Shown: piece by piece, positions 35,001 through 44,029 of the stretch
How positions within the stretch are numbered: position 1 is the first letter of the stretch
Layout: the number at the start of each line of letters is the position of its first letter
DNA from: Sphaerisporangium sp. TRM90804
GTDB lineage: Bacteria; Actinomycetota; Actinomycetes; Streptosporangiales; Streptosporangiaceae
Assembly (NCBI RefSeq): GCF_029846175.1
Contig: NZ_JARWAC010000007.1
Coordinates: forward strand, 310,001-374,000
DNA length: 64,000 bases
Direction of reading: 5' to 3'
Made by a program: the position numbers and the translations under genes
Notes under the pieces: generated by a model
Database searches by the model: none
What the model was told of the DNA's origin: nothing
Seen by the model: the letters and a program-made list of their open reading frames with translations, nothing else

Positions 35001-35125
35001 GGTTGTTGTCCTTTCAACCGGCACGGCGACGGAAGGAGGCCAGCCGAGACCCGAAGGTCTCCCGCTCGAAGCGGAGACATGACCGCCCGGCCAGCCAAGG
35101 CCGGTCGCCGTACCCGGCATGACCG

Positions 35126-35815
35126 TCACCTCTTCCGCCGACGCCGCGTACCTGGCGCACTCCGCGCCGGGGAGCGTCCGGCAACCGCCCGGACAAGAGT
35201 CGCGGGCGGATCGACCTTACCGTGCCCGACAGTCACAAGTTCGGCAGTATCAACGCCATAGGACGGCAATCGTTGCGCGACGGCCGCCAATTCCTCGGCG
35301 GCACGCTCCCCTTTCATGGCCAGCAACCGGCCACCCTCCCGCAGGAGCGGCATCGACCAGGACAGAAGGCGGTCGAGCGGCGCGACGGCCCGCGCGGACA
35401 CGACGTCGAAGACCCGCCGGCCCGCGAACTCCTCGGCCCGGCCGCGCAGCACCTCGACGTTGGACAGCTTCAGCTCCTCCACGCACTCCTCCAGGAACGT
35501 CGTCCTGCGCAGGAGCGGCTCCAGCAGCGTCACCGAGATGTCGGGCCGGACGATGGCCAGCACGATTCCGGGCAGGCCCGCCCCCGAGCCGACGTCGGCG
35601 AGCCGCGCGCCCTCGGGCACGGCCTCCGCCACGACGGCGCAGTTCAGCAGGTGCCGGTCCCAGATGCGGGGGATCTCCCTCGGCCCGAGCAGGCCGCGGA
35701 CCACGCCGGGCCCGGCGAGCAGCTCGGCGTAGGCACGGGCCAGCGGCCAGGCGTCACCGGGGAAGACGTCGCGCGCGGAATCGGGCGGGTCGGGCAGCTC
35801 GTCGCTTTCGGCCAT
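35126..35815 (-). CDS. rsmG: 16S rRNA (guanine-N7) methyltransferase RsmG (GidB)
   Basis: Methylates G527 of 16S rRNA using S-adenosylmethionine; loss gives low-level streptomycin resistance in many bacteria. The 229-residue protein has PREIPRIWDRHLLNCAVVAE, the SAM site LADVGSGAGLPGIVLAIVRP, and FDVVSARAVAPLDRLLSW. The start is ATG 35815 or the adjoining GTG 35818; there is no strong ribosome site. TACCCT on the minus strand at 35853-35858 may be its -10 box. Its end overlaps or abuts parA, giving the order rsmG-parA-parB. Confidence 0.95.
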   Translation of the reverse strand: MAESDELPDPPDSARDVFPGDAWPLARAYAELLAGPGVVRGLLGPREIPRIWDRHLLNCAVVAEAVPEGARLADVGSGAGLPGIVLAIVRPDISVTLLEPLLRRTTFLEECVEELKLSNVEVLRGRAEEFAGRRVFDVVSARAVAPLDRLLSWSMPLLREGGRLLAMKGERAAEELAAVAQRLPSYGVDTAELVTVGHGKVDPPATLVRAVAGRSPARSAPGTRRRRKR

Positions 35816-36145
35816 CACTCACTCAACAGGAAGGTCACGGGATCTCCGCGTAAGGGTAGCCGTCCCGGCACGCTTCACCGCCCCGGACGCGTCCGGGGCG
35901 GCGCGCCGTTCTCACATTCGGGGTGAAGCGCGGGCAACGGCGGGGTCAAAACAGGGGAAGGACGGCGAGCCGCGACGGCGCCGGCCGGCCGGTGGGTTAC
36001 AACGGGGGAGACGCATCGGGATGCCCGGCTCGGTCACCGTGGTGACGAGGGTCGGGAATGCCGAAGGGCCGCCGATCCTCGACGGATCGGCGGCCCGCTG
36101 CGCGTCCGGGCTCCACGGCGGCGCGGTGGCGCCGCCCGTACGCCC
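35816..36145. other. Intergenic region between jag and rsmG
   Basis: 330 bp without a convincing gene. It contains the jag-side terminator (36066-36096) and a TACCCT -10 candidate (35853-35858, minus strand) about 40 nt before rsmG. The rest is GC-rich without clear repeats. Confidence 0.5.
36066..36096 (-). terminator. Terminator of the rpmH-rnpA-yidD-yidC-jag operon
   Basis: A perfect 13-bp stem (GGGCCGCCGATCC, 36066-36078, with 36084-36096) and 5-nt loop, followed on the minus strand by TTCGGC. It lies just after jag. Confidence 0.8.
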
Positions 36146-36646
36146 TCAGACGGGCAGGACCACCACGTACCGCTCGGGCTCCTCGCCCTCGGACTCGCTG
36201 CGCAGGCCCGCGGCGGCGACGGCGTCGTGCACGATCTTCCGCTCGAACGGCGTCATCGGCTGCAGCGACTTGGCCTCGCCGGAGCGCTTGACGTCCTCGG
36301 CGGCCTTGGAGCCCAGCTTGCTGAGCTCCAGCCTGCGCCCCTGGCGGTACCCCGCCACGTCGAGCATGAGCCGGGACCGCTCCCCCGTGCGGCGGTGGAC
36401 GGCCAGGCGGGTGAGCTCCTGCAGGGCCTCCAGCACCTCGCCGTGGTCGCCGACGAGGTCACCGCCCTTGATGTCGACGATGGACACCATGGCACGGTCG
36501 CCTTCGACGTCCATGTCGATGTCGCCGTCGAGGTCGGCGATGTCCAGCAGCCCTTCGAGGTAGTCGGCCGCGATCTCGCCCTCCTGCTCCAGGGCGGCGA
36601 GGTCGGGCGCGGCCTGCGGGGCCTGCTCCTCGTTGACTTCGGTCAC
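36146..36646 (-). CDS. jag: Jag/KhpB-type KH-R3H RNA-binding protein
   Basis: A 166-residue RNA-binding protein found beside yidC in many bacteria. The acidic N-terminus is followed by a KH-like region (ADYLEGLLDIADLDGDIDMD, GDLVGDHGEVLEALQELTRL) and an R3H domain (RRLELSKLGSKAAEDVKRSG, MTPFERKIVHDAVAAAGLRS). The GTG at 36646 is favoured by GAAGGAG 8-9 nt upstream; a TTG 24 nt earlier has no such site. Last gene of the operon. Its role in envelope growth or RNA regulation is known only from other bacteria. Confidence 0.9.
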   Translation of the reverse strand: MTEVNEEQAPQAAPDLAALEQEGEIAADYLEGLLDIADLDGDIDMDVEGDRAMVSIVDIKGGDLVGDHGEVLEALQELTRLAVHRRTGERSRLMLDVAGYRQGRRLELSKLGSKAAEDVKRSGEAKSLQPMTPFERKIVHDAVAAAGLRSESEGEEPERYVVVLPV

Positions 36647-36674
36647 GTCCGAACTCTCCTTCGAAGACAACGGG

Positions 36675-37640
36675 TCAGGACTTCTTGGTGCCCGTGCGCT
36701 TGCTGCGCGGCTGCCGCGTGGGCTGCTGCCGGATGATCTTCTGCTCGGGCTCCGGCGGGGGAGCGTCGACCGGCGCCTTCGCCTTGGCAGCCCTGCCGGG
36801 AAGGATCCTGCTCAGCACCCCGGGCTTCGGCTCGGGCTCCACCACGTTCCCCTTGGAGTCGATGACCGGCATCGGGTGCCTGCTGTAGAACCAGTGCTGC
36901 TGGCCGAGCGTCCACAGGTTGGTGGTGACCCAGTAAAGGATAAGGCCGAGGGCGAAGTTGAGGCTGAAGATCGCGAACAGCGGCGAGATGTACATCAGGA
37001 TCTTCTGCTGCTGCGCCATCGGGTTGTCGGGCATCTGGGCGATCGAGCGGGTGACGCTCTGGCGCACCGTGAGGAACGTGGTGGCCGAGCTCACCGCCAC
37101 GAAGATGCCGAGGATGATCTTGGTGATGATGGGGTCGGCGCCGAGGGCCAGGATGTCGGTGGAGCTGGTGAAGAACGTCGCCGGGATCGGCGCCCCGAAG
37201 ATGTGCGCGGAACGGGCGCTGTCGACCAGCTCCTGCGACATGCCGAACTTGTCCTGGTCGTTGGCGATCGCCTGGAGCACCGTGAACATGGAGATGAAGA
37301 TCGGGAACTGCGCGACCACCGGAAGGCAGCCGCCGAGGGGGTTGGCGCCCCCTTCCTGGTACACCTTCATGACCTCTTGGTTCATGCGCTGTTTGTCGTT
37401 CTTGTACTTCTTGCGCAGATCCGCGACCTTCGGGGCGAGCTCCTGCATCTTCTTCGACGAGCGCATCTGCTTGAGGAAGAGCGGGAAGATCAGCAGACGC
37501 ATCAGCACCGTAAGGGTGATGATGGTCAGCGCCCAGTTAAGACCGTTGTCCGACGGTATGAACGTGCTGTAGCCCGCGTGGATCCACGCGATGACCGTAG
37601 CGACGGCTTCATACAGCCAGTTCAGCCATGACAGCTCCAC
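36675..37640 (-). CDS. yidC: Membrane protein insertase YidC/Oxa1
   Basis: Inserts and folds membrane proteins, alone or with SecYEG. The 321-residue protein has five hydrophobic segments in the YidC pattern. A positively charged cytosolic loop (LKQMRSSKKMQELAPKVADL, RKKYKNDKQRMNQEVMKVYQ) follows the first pair. GGANPLGGCLPVVAQFPIFI and LGLILYWVTTNLWTLGQQ are family signatures. It lacks the large periplasmic domain of proteobacterial YidC and ends in a basic, disordered tail. GTG 37640 lies 4 nt after the yidD stop. Confidence 0.96.
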   Translation of the reverse strand: MELSWLNWLYEAVATVIAWIHAGYSTFIPSDNGLNWALTIITLTVLMRLLIFPLFLKQMRSSKKMQELAPKVADLRKKYKNDKQRMNQEVMKVYQEGGANPLGGCLPVVAQFPIFISMFTVLQAIANDQDKFGMSQELVDSARSAHIFGAPIPATFFTSSTDILALGADPIITKIILGIFVAVSSATTFLTVRQSVTRSIAQMPDNPMAQQQKILMYISPLFAIFSLNFALGLILYWVTTNLWTLGQQHWFYSRHPMPVIDSKGNVVEPEPKPGVLSRILPGRAAKAKAPVDAPPPEPEQKIIRQQPTRQPRSKRTGTKKS

Positions 37641-37644
37641 CGAG

Positions 37645-37992
37645 CTAGCTCCCTTGCGTTGTGTCGTGGGACCGGACCGGGCGCGGAGGCACCGGGTCGT
37701 AACCTCCCGGGTGGAAGGGGTGGCAACGCCCGATTCGCCTGGCGGTCAGCCACAAGCCTCGTAATGCGCCGTGGACGGCGATCGCCTCAAGGCCGTAAGC
37801 ACTACAGGACGGTTCGAAACGACATCGCGGCCCCAGCACGGGGCTCACGAAGGCTCGATAGAACCGGATCGGGACCATGAGGACCCGGGCGGCAGGCGAG
37901 GCCGCGGCGGCCGGGTCTCGGGTGTCCGCGGTCGCGCCGGCCGGAGGGGGCGCGTCGACGGCGTCCCACCCTCGGGGTTCTCCGCTACTCAT
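37645..37992 (-). CDS. yidD: Membrane protein insertion efficiency factor YidD
   Basis: A 115-residue protein of the YidD (DUF37) family. Its core reads [20 protein letters not shown] then [20 protein letters not shown] and [15 protein letters not shown], with the three conserved Cys. An Ala/Pro-rich N-terminus of about 35 residues precedes the core, longer than usual. The ATG at 37992 overlaps the rnpA stop by 4 nt, so translation is coupled. Confidence 0.95.
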   Translation of the reverse strand: MSSGEPRGWDAVDAPPPAGATADTRDPAAAASPAARVLMVPIRFYRAFVSPVLGPRCRFEPSCSAYGLEAIAVHGALRGLWLTARRIGRCHPFHPGGYDPVPPRPVRSHDTTQGS

Positions 37993-38381
37993 GATCGTCC
38001 ATCCGTCGCGGCCGGACGGCCGGCCCGCCGCGAGGGCGTCCGCCGCCCGATCAGTCGATCGAGGGCGACATCCAGCTCGGCGGCGAGCTGCTCGCTGCGC
38101 GCGGACGCCGCCTGTGGATTGGCGCGTACAACAAGCAGGCTACCTCTCGGCAGACAATGCAGGCGGTGGCGCATCAGGTGTCTCAGACGGCGCTTGACGC
38201 GGTTTCTCTCGACCGCCCCGCCGACGGCCCTGCTCACGACGAACCCGACGAGGGGAGGGTCGGCGGGGTTCCCGCGATCGCTCAGATGGGCCACCAGTGT
38301 GGGGCGGCCGGCGCGCTTTCCTCCGCGGACGGCGCCGGCGAACTGGTCGCTGTGACGCATGCGGGAGGCGGACGGCAACAC
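37989..38381 (-). CDS. rnpA: Ribonuclease P protein component
   Basis: Protein subunit of RNase P, which trims tRNA 5' leaders. The 130-residue product begins [20 protein letters not shown] and carries the RNR signature [13 protein letters not shown]. The C-terminus is an extended basic tail. The GTG at 38381 reproduces the usual family start; an internal ATG 21 nt later is possible. Second gene after rpmH and overlapping yidD. Confidence 0.94.
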   Translation of the reverse strand: MLPSASRMRHSDQFAGAVRGGKRAGRPTLVAHLSDRGNPADPPLVGFVVSRAVGGAVERNRVKRRLRHLMRHRLHCLPRGSLLVVRANPQAASARSEQLAAELDVALDRLIGRRTPSRRAGRPAATDGRS

Positions 38382-38479
38382 GAGTGGACCTGTCTCTCAG
38401 ACCAGCACGGGCCCGGGGACGGCGCTCGCCCGCCGGTCAGTTCCGACGGGCGAGCACACGACGCACCGGGATTGCGCGC

Positions 38480-38617
38480 TCAGGCGGACAGCTCCGCGCG
38501 GCCCTTACGGCGGCGGGCGGCGAGGATGGCACGGCCGGCCCGCGTGCGCATGCGCAGCCGGAAGCCGTGGGTCTTCGCGCGGCGACGGTTGTTCGGCTGG
38601 AAAGTACGCTTGCTCAC
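38480..38617 (-). CDS. rpmH: 50S ribosomal protein L34
   Basis: A 45-residue very basic protein starting [19 protein letters not shown] and ending [11 protein letters not shown], the complete L34 sequence pattern. GTG start at 38617 with a GGAG about 10 nt upstream. It heads the rpmH-rnpA-yidD-yidC-jag operon, divergent from dnaA as in most bacteria. Confidence 0.97.
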   Translation of the reverse strand: MSKRTFQPNNRRRAKTHGFRLRMRTRAGRAILAARRRKGRAELSA

Positions 38618-38834
38618 GAGTGGGCTCCAGGCTTGAGTTCACCCGCACGGGGTGATCGACACACACAGGGCACGGCCTGTCAAATGCGCGGGCACGACAA
38701 AGAGCCGTCGCGCGACAAGCCGACCGTCGTACGTTACGGCGCTAACGGGCCAAAGGTCAAACCGGATCGGCGTCCCATACGCCACTCCGGCGTCGTCCAC
38801 TATTCCACAGGCACGTTTTCCACCGCCCGCCACG

Positions 38835-39097
38835 TCGTCCACAGTATGTGCATCGTGTCTCCCCAACCTGCCAGTAGTCTGTGGACAACGTCTTGAACAG
38901 GGGTGTGCACAGCGCTACTGTCGGCCCTCCGAACCTTCCCTCCATCTCGTCGATGTGCTGGAAAGCTCGCCTGGTGGCTGTGGACATCTTGTGGATCCCC
39001 TGTGGACCACCGGAAGGAGCCTGCGGACAACGCTGTGGGTACAGCCGCGAGGGCGGGCGCCGGGGAGTCCACTCCCGCGGGACGTCGATGTGGATAA
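38835..39097. promoter_or_regulatory. DnaA boxes in the rpmH-dnaA intergenic region
   Basis: This 527-bp gap contains TCGTCCACA (38835), exact TGTGGACAA (38880-38888), TGTGGACAT (38979), TGTGGATCC (38990), TGTGGACCA (39001), TGCGGACAA (39022), TGTGGGTAC (39034) and exact TGTGGATAA (39089-39097). Three of them (38979/38990/39001) are phased at exactly 11 bp. DnaA binding here would autoregulate dnaA and possibly rpmH. Promoter hexamers were not assigned. Confidence 0.75.
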
Positions 39098-39144
39098 CTG
39101 ACCGCGGCGAGCGTACGGGGGCCGCGTAGACGGAGGAGGGACCC

Positions 39145-41121
39145 ATGGACGGCGTCGACCTCGGCCCGATCTGGGCCCGGGCGCTGGAGAGCTTCACCGA
39201 CGGCAGCGTTCCGCCTCAGCAGCGGGCCTGGCTGAACATGACCCGGCCCTTCGGTCTCGTGAACGACACGATCATTTTGGCCGCTCCCAACGACTTCGCG
39301 AAGGATGTCCTGGAGACCAAGCTGCGGCCGTTGATCGCGCAGGCGCTCTCCCAGGAGTTCGGCCGCCCGATGCGGGTGGCGGTCATGGTCGATCCGATGG
39401 CCGGCGCGGGTGACGCTCCGAGAGCGGACGGTTATCCCCAGGCCTCGCAGCCGGGTTATCCCCAGGGTGGACAACCGCAGTCCGGCTACCCACAGCCCGG
39501 CAGGCAGGGTCCCGGCGCCCAGCAGGCGTATCCCGGCCACGGCATGCCGGCCGACTATCCACAGAACCGCCCACAGGCGAACCCCTACAACTACTCGTAT
39601 GGCACAGGCCCGGAGGAGTCCTACGGAGGCCCCCCGGCCGAGGCCTCGCAGCCCTACCTTCCCGACGACTACCAGCAGGGCGGCGACGGCTACCAGCGCC
39701 AGGACGGCTTCCCCCCCGGCCGGTCCGGCCACGAGCAGTCGCAGCCGGCCCAGCAGGAGCAGTCCGGCGGGCCGCCCTTCCCCCGCGGCGACGGCTCGCC
39801 ATTCCAGCGCGGCGAGGGCAACCAGCCCTACTCCCGGGGCGAGAGCCAGCAGCAGTTCCCGCGCGGCGAGGGCTCCCAGGCTTATCCCCAGTCAGAGCAG
39901 CCCCCCGGGTACGCCCGCAACGACGGGGCCGCGCCGTACCAGCAGCAGACGGGGGGGTTCGCCGGCGAACCCCCCTATTCCGGCAGGCAGGACGGCCAGC
40001 CGCCTCGCCCGCGCCAGGAGCCCGACGGCTACGACCGGCCGGTGCAGAACCGCTGGGACAGCCGGGGCGGCAAGCCGAGCGAGCCCGCCCGGCTGAACCC
40101 GAAGTACACCTTCGAGACCTTCGTCATCGGCGCGTCTAACAGGTTCGCGCACGCCGCCGCCGTCGCGGTGGCCGAGGCGCCCGCCAAGGCGTACAACCCG
40201 CTGTTCATCTACGGCGACTCCGGGCTGGGCAAGACCCACCTGCTGCACGCGATCGGCCACTACGCGCAGCGGCTGTACGACGGAGCCCGCGTCCGGTACG
40301 TAAGCTCCGAGGAGTTCACCAACGACTTCATCAACTCGATCCGCGACCACAAGGCCGACGGATTCCGGGCCCGCTACCGGGCGGTCGACATCCTGCTTGT
40401 GGACGACATCCAGTTCCTGGAGGGCAAGGAGCAGACGCAGGAGGAGTTCTTCCACACCTTCAACACCCTCCACAACGCGAACAAACAGATCGTGATCTCC
40501 AGTGACCGGGCGCCCAAACAGCTCGTGACGCTGGAGGACCGGCTGCGCAACCGCTTCGAGTGGGGCCTGATCACCGACGTCCAGCCGCCGGAGCTGGAGA
40601 CACGCATCGCGATCCTGCGCAAGAAGGCCATACAGGAAGGGCTCGCCGCCCCGGGCGACGTGCTCGAGTACATCGCCAGCAAGATCTCCACGAACATCCG
40701 CGAGCTGGAGGGGGCGCTCATCCGCGTCACCGCCTTCGCCAGCCTCAACCGGCAGTCGGTCGATCTGCAGCTCGCCGAGGTCGTGCTCAAGGACCTCATC
40801 ACCGAGGACTCCAGCACCGAGATCACCATCGCCACGATCATGGCCCAGACCGCCGCCTACTTCGGCCTGTCGATCGACGACCTCTGCGGCGGCTCGCGCT
40901 CGCGGGTGCTGGTGACCGCCAGGCAGATCGCCATGTACCTCGCGCGGGAGCTCACCGACCTGTCGCTTCCCAAGATCGGCCAGCAGTTCGGCGGCCGCGA
41001 CCACACGACCGTCATGCACGCCGAACGCAAGATCCGATCGCTGATGGCGGAGCGCAGGTCGATGTACAACCAGGTCACAGAGCTGACGAACCGCATCAAA
41101 CAGCACTCGCGCAGTTCCTGA
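39145..41121 (+). CDS. dnaA: Chromosomal replication initiator protein DnaA
   Basis: Initiator that binds oriC boxes and opens the duplex. The 658-residue protein has domain I (about 1-85). Domain II is unusually long (about 90-315), rich in Gln, Pro, Gly and Tyr with repeated GYPQ and RGEG-like units. The AAA+ domain III has Walker [18 protein letters not shown] and Walker [15 protein letters not shown]. Domain IV includes [20 protein letters not shown] and [15 protein letters not shown]. Length is near Streptomyces DnaA and well above E. coli (467). The ATG at 39145 has GGAGGAGGG upstream. Confidence 0.98.
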   Translation: MDGVDLGPIWARALESFTDGSVPPQQRAWLNMTRPFGLVNDTIILAAPNDFAKDVLETKLRPLIAQALSQEFGRPMRVAVMVDPMAGAGDAPRADGYPQASQPGYPQGGQPQSGYPQPGRQGPGAQQAYPGHGMPADYPQNRPQANPYNYSYGTGPEESYGGPPAEASQPYLPDDYQQGGDGYQRQDGFPPGRSGHEQSQPAQQEQSGGPPFPRGDGSPFQRGEGNQPYSRGESQQQFPRGEGSQAYPQSEQPPGYARNDGAAPYQQQTGGFAGEPPYSGRQDGQPPRPRQEPDGYDRPVQNRWDSRGGKPSEPARLNPKYTFETFVIGASNRFAHAAAVAVAEAPAKAYNPLFIYGDSGLGKTHLLHAIGHYAQRLYDGARVRYVSSEEFTNDFINSIRDHKADGFRARYRAVDILLVDDIQFLEGKEQTQEEFFHTFNTLHNANKQIVISSDRAPKQLVTLEDRLRNRFEWGLITDVQPPELETRIAILRKKAIQEGLAAPGDVLEYIASKISTNIRELEGALIRVTAFASLNRQSVDLQLAEVVLKDLITEDSSTEITIATIMAQTAAYFGLSIDDLCGGSRSRVLVTARQIAMYLARELTDLSLPKIGQQFGGRDHTTVMHAERKIRSLMAERRSMYNQVTELTNRIKQHSRSS

Positions 41122-41707
41122 TGATCCACAGCCTGTGGATAACTCTGTGGATCAACGCACACTACCGGTGAATCAGGCGAAATGCCGCCGACGGACGTCA
41201 CCAAGCAAGCGATCGGCCGATTGGGGGCGGTCCGGAGCCTGGGGACAAGTCTGGGGACATCCTGGGGAAGACCTGGGGACTACTCGTGGATGACCTGGGG
41301 ACGGCCTGTGGGCGATGCCCGGAGGGTATGGCGCCAGTCCCTTTTACCCCGTGGATAACCGGTGGAAACCTCGTGGATGACCGGTGGACGAAGGCCCCGA
41401 ATCTGGGGACAGCCTGTGCGCAACTCTCGGTTGTCCCCAGGCCTGGCCCGGATACCCACCGGCCACCCACAGGCCCGGTGGACAAAGAACACCCTCTGAC
41501 CTGCGAAGACACTAGACTTCCACAGTATCCACTGCCCCTAATGCGATGACCTCTATCTCTCTCTACTAAGAACTCAAGACCCATAGAAGGGTTCCGGCGG
41601 TCCTCCTGTGCGGGAGAGTGAACACTTGAATCAACGGCGCGGAGCAGTCGAGCCGGGATGAAGACCGCGATCAAGACGCAAGCCCATACACCAGGAGGCG
41701 GATCCAC
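41122..41707. other. oriC: Replication origin oriC
   Basis: The 586-bp gap between dnaA and dnaN is packed with DnaA boxes. Stronger sites are TGATCCACA (41122), exact TGTGGATAA (41134), TGTGGATCA (41146), CGTGGATAA (41350), TTGTCCCCA (41431) and GGTGGACAA (41477). Weaker 9-mers run in phased arrays with starts at 41240, 41252, 41263, 41274, 41285, 41296 and 41307, then 41350, 41361, 41372 and 41383, then 41404 and 41415. The less GC-rich stretch at about 41510-41590 is the likely unwinding region; its minus strand reads TAGTAGAGAGAGATAGAG, resembling DnaA-trios. Start of replication is inferred from gene order and boxes. Confidence 0.93.
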
Positions 41708-42844
41708 GTGATGTTCCGGGTCGACCGAGACGTGCTCGCAGAGGCGGTCGCGTGGACCGCACGCAGCCTGCCCGCGAGGCCGTCCGTGCCCGTGCTCGCC
41801 GGCATGCGGCTGGAGGTCACCGACCAGCAGCAGCTCAAGCTGTCGGGCTTCGACTACGAGGTGTCCGCCGAGGTGACCCTCGAACTGCAGACCGGCGACC
41901 CCGGCCTGGTGCTCGTGTCCGGCCGCCTCCTCGCCGAGATCACGCGCGCCCTCCCCGCACAGCCTGTGGACTTCGTGGTGGAGGGGGCCAAGGCCGTCGT
42001 CACCTGTGGAAGCGCCAGGTTCACTCTGCTGACGATGCCCGCCGAGGACTATCCCTCCCTGCCGGCGATGCCCCCGGCGACCGGCCGGGTCGGCAGCGAC
42101 GTCTTCTCCTCGGCGGTGGCACAGGTCGCCGTCGCGGCGGGCAAGGACGACACCCTGCCGATGCTCACCGGCGTCCGCATGGAGATCGAGGGCGACACCG
42201 TCACCCTCGCCGCCACCGACCGCTACCGCCTCGCGGTGCGCGAGCTCAAGTGGCAGCCCGGCCGGCCCGACATCTCGGCCGTCGCGATGATCCCCGGCCG
42301 CACCCTCGCCGACACCGCCAAGTCGCTGACGACCGGCGCCGAGGTCGAGATCGCGCTCAGCTCCACGGGCGGCACCGGCGAGGGCATGATCGGCTTCTCC
42401 AGCTCCGGCCGCCGTACGACCACCCGTCTGCTCGACCCGGAGTTCCCCAAGTACCGCTCGCTGCTGCCCACGGAGTTCTCCGCCCACGCCGACCTCTCCA
42501 CCTCGGCGTTCGTCGAGGCCGTCAAGCGCGTCGCCCTGGTGGCCGAGCGCAACACGCCGGTGCGCCTGGCGTTCAAGGGCGGCGAGGTGGTGCTGGAGGC
42601 CGGCAGCGGCGACGAGGCCCAGGCGGTCGAGGTGCTGCCCGTCGAGTTCGACGGCGACGAGATCAACATCGCCTTCAACCACCAGTTCCTGCTGGAGGGG
42701 CTCGGCGCGATCGACTCCGACGTGGCTCGCCTGCAGTTCACCACGTCCACCAAGCCGGCCATCCTCACCGGTGGAAAGCCTGTGGAGGACGGCTCGACCC
42801 CCGACTACCGGTACCTCATCATGCCGATCCGCCTGTCCAGCTAA
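41708..42844 (+). CDS. dnaN: DNA polymerase III subunit beta (sliding clamp)
   Basis: Ring-shaped processivity clamp of 378 residues in three similar domains. Opening: FRVDRDVLAEAVAWTARSLP. Mid signatures: GFDYEVSAEVTLEL and LVSGRLLAEITRALP. The second domain has TLPMLTGVRMEIEGDTVTLA with ATDRYRLAVREL. It ends YRYLIMPIRLSS, the conserved C-terminus that forms the partner-binding pocket. GTG 41708 is 9 nt after AGGAGG; the ATG directly following is an alternative. It is the first gene rightward of oriC. Confidence 0.98.
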   Translation: MMFRVDRDVLAEAVAWTARSLPARPSVPVLAGMRLEVTDQQQLKLSGFDYEVSAEVTLELQTGDPGLVLVSGRLLAEITRALPAQPVDFVVEGAKAVVTCGSARFTLLTMPAEDYPSLPAMPPATGRVGSDVFSSAVAQVAVAAGKDDTLPMLTGVRMEIEGDTVTLAATDRYRLAVRELKWQPGRPDISAVAMIPGRTLADTAKSLTTGAEVEIALSSTGGTGEGMIGFSSSGRRTTTRLLDPEFPKYRSLLPTEFSAHADLSTSAFVEAVKRVALVAERNTPVRLAFKGGEVVLEAGSGDEAQAVEVLPVEFDGDEINIAFNHQFLLEGLGAIDSDVARLQFTTSTKPAILTGGKPVEDGSTPDYRYLIMPIRLSS

Positions 42845-42941
42845 GATCCGCTCGTACCTCGCGCATGGTGACGCATGGGCCGGGTACAGCGCGTCACTGG
42901 TGTGTCGTCCATGATGGAGACCTTGACGAGGGGTGGCGGTT

Positions 42942-43886
42942 ATGCAGATCGGCATGGTCGGGCTGGGCAAAATGGGCGGCAACATGGCTGAACGGCTGCG
43001 CCGGGCCGGCCACGACGTGGTCGGCTACGACCACCACCGGGAGTCCAGCGACGTCGGCAGCCTCAAGGAGCTCGTCGAGCGGCTCTCGCCGCAGCGGGTG
43101 ATCTGGGTGATGGTCCCGGCCGGCGAGCCGACCCGCAAGACCGTCGAGGAGCTCGGCAAGCTGCTGTCCGAGGGCGATCTCGTCGTCGACGGCGGCAACT
43201 CCCACTACCTGGACGACAAGAAGCACGCCGACGAGCTGGCGACCAAGGGCATCGGCTTCGTCGACGTCGGCGTCAGCGGCGGCGTCTGGGGCCTGGAGAA
43301 CGGCTACGCGCTGATGGCCGGCGGCGCCCCCGCCGACGTCGGCGCGCTGACGCCGATCTTCGAGGCGCTCAAGCCCGAGGGCGAGAACGGCTTCGTGCAC
43401 GCCGGCAGCGTGGGCGCCGGCCACTTCGCCAAGATGGTCCACAACGGCATCGAGTACGGCATCATGCAGGCCTTCGCCGAGGGCTGGGAGCTGCTGGAGG
43501 CCACCGACGTCGTGACCGACGTGCCGGGGGCGTTCGCGAGCTGGCGCACCGGCACCGTCATCCGCTCGTGGCTGCTCGACCTCGCGGTCCGCGCCCTGGA
43601 GCAGGATCCCGACCTCTCGGAGCTGAAGGGCTACGCCGAGGACTCCGGGGAGGGCCGGTGGACGGTGCAGGCCGCCGTCGACCACGCCGTGCCGCTGCCC
43701 GCGATCACCGCCGCCCTGTACGCCCGGTTCTCCTCCCGCCAGGAGGACTCCCCGGCCATGAAGATGGTCGCGGCGCTGCGCAACCAGTTCGGCGGCCACG
43801 CCGTCGCCTCGAAGGAGGGTCAGACGTCCAAGGGCGCCGACGCGCCCGGCGCCGACGTCGTGCCGCCCGCCGAGGCCCAGGGCTGA
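42942..43886 (+). CDS. gnd: 6-phosphogluconate dehydrogenase, short (decarboxylating) form
   Basis: Oxidises 6-phosphogluconate to ribulose 5-phosphate and CO2. The 314-residue enzyme is the short, probably NAD-preferring type (GntZ/YqeC), not the 470-residue form. MQIGMVGLGKMGGNMAERL is the dinucleotide site. VVDGGNSHYLDD, FVDVGVSGGVWGLENGYALM and GAGHFAKMVHNGIEYGIMQ carry substrate and catalytic residues. ATG 42942 is selected by the GAGGGG about 8 nt upstream. Its place between dnaN and recF is shared with Streptomyces. The C-terminus ends in a Gly/Ala/Pro-rich tail. Confidence 0.95.
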   Translation: MQIGMVGLGKMGGNMAERLRRAGHDVVGYDHHRESSDVGSLKELVERLSPQRVIWVMVPAGEPTRKTVEELGKLLSEGDLVVDGGNSHYLDDKKHADELATKGIGFVDVGVSGGVWGLENGYALMAGGAPADVGALTPIFEALKPEGENGFVHAGSVGAGHFAKMVHNGIEYGIMQAFAEGWELLEATDVVTDVPGAFASWRTGTVIRSWLLDLAVRALEQDPDLSELKGYAEDSGEGRWTVQAAVDHAVPLPAITAALYARFSSRQEDSPAMKMVAALRNQFGGHAVASKEGQTSKGADAPGADVVPPAEAQG

Positions 43887-43908
43887 CAGGCCCGTCATCC
43901 ACAGCCCG

Positions 43909-43932
43909 GCGCCGCGCGTTCCCGCGCGGCGC
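43909..43932 (+). terminator. Possible hairpin after gnd
   Basis: A 10-bp perfect stem (GCGCCGCGCG, 43909-43918, with 43923-43932) and a TTCC loop, without a T run. DnaA-box-like TCATCCACA (43895) and TGTGGACGA (43957) flank it. Confidence 0.5.
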
Positions 43933-44016
43933 GTGGGCCCCCGGTGACGCACAGGCTGTGGACGAACGCCACGTGCCGGCGGTGCCGGTTGTGCGGATGT
44001 TGTCGTAGGGGAGCAC

Positions 44017-44022
44017 TACCCT
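44017..44022 (+). promoter_or_regulatory. -10 box for leaderless recF
   Basis: TACCCT, 7 nt before the recF GTG at 44030; no ribosome site. Confidence 0.55.
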
Positions 44023-44029
44023 TCGTGGG

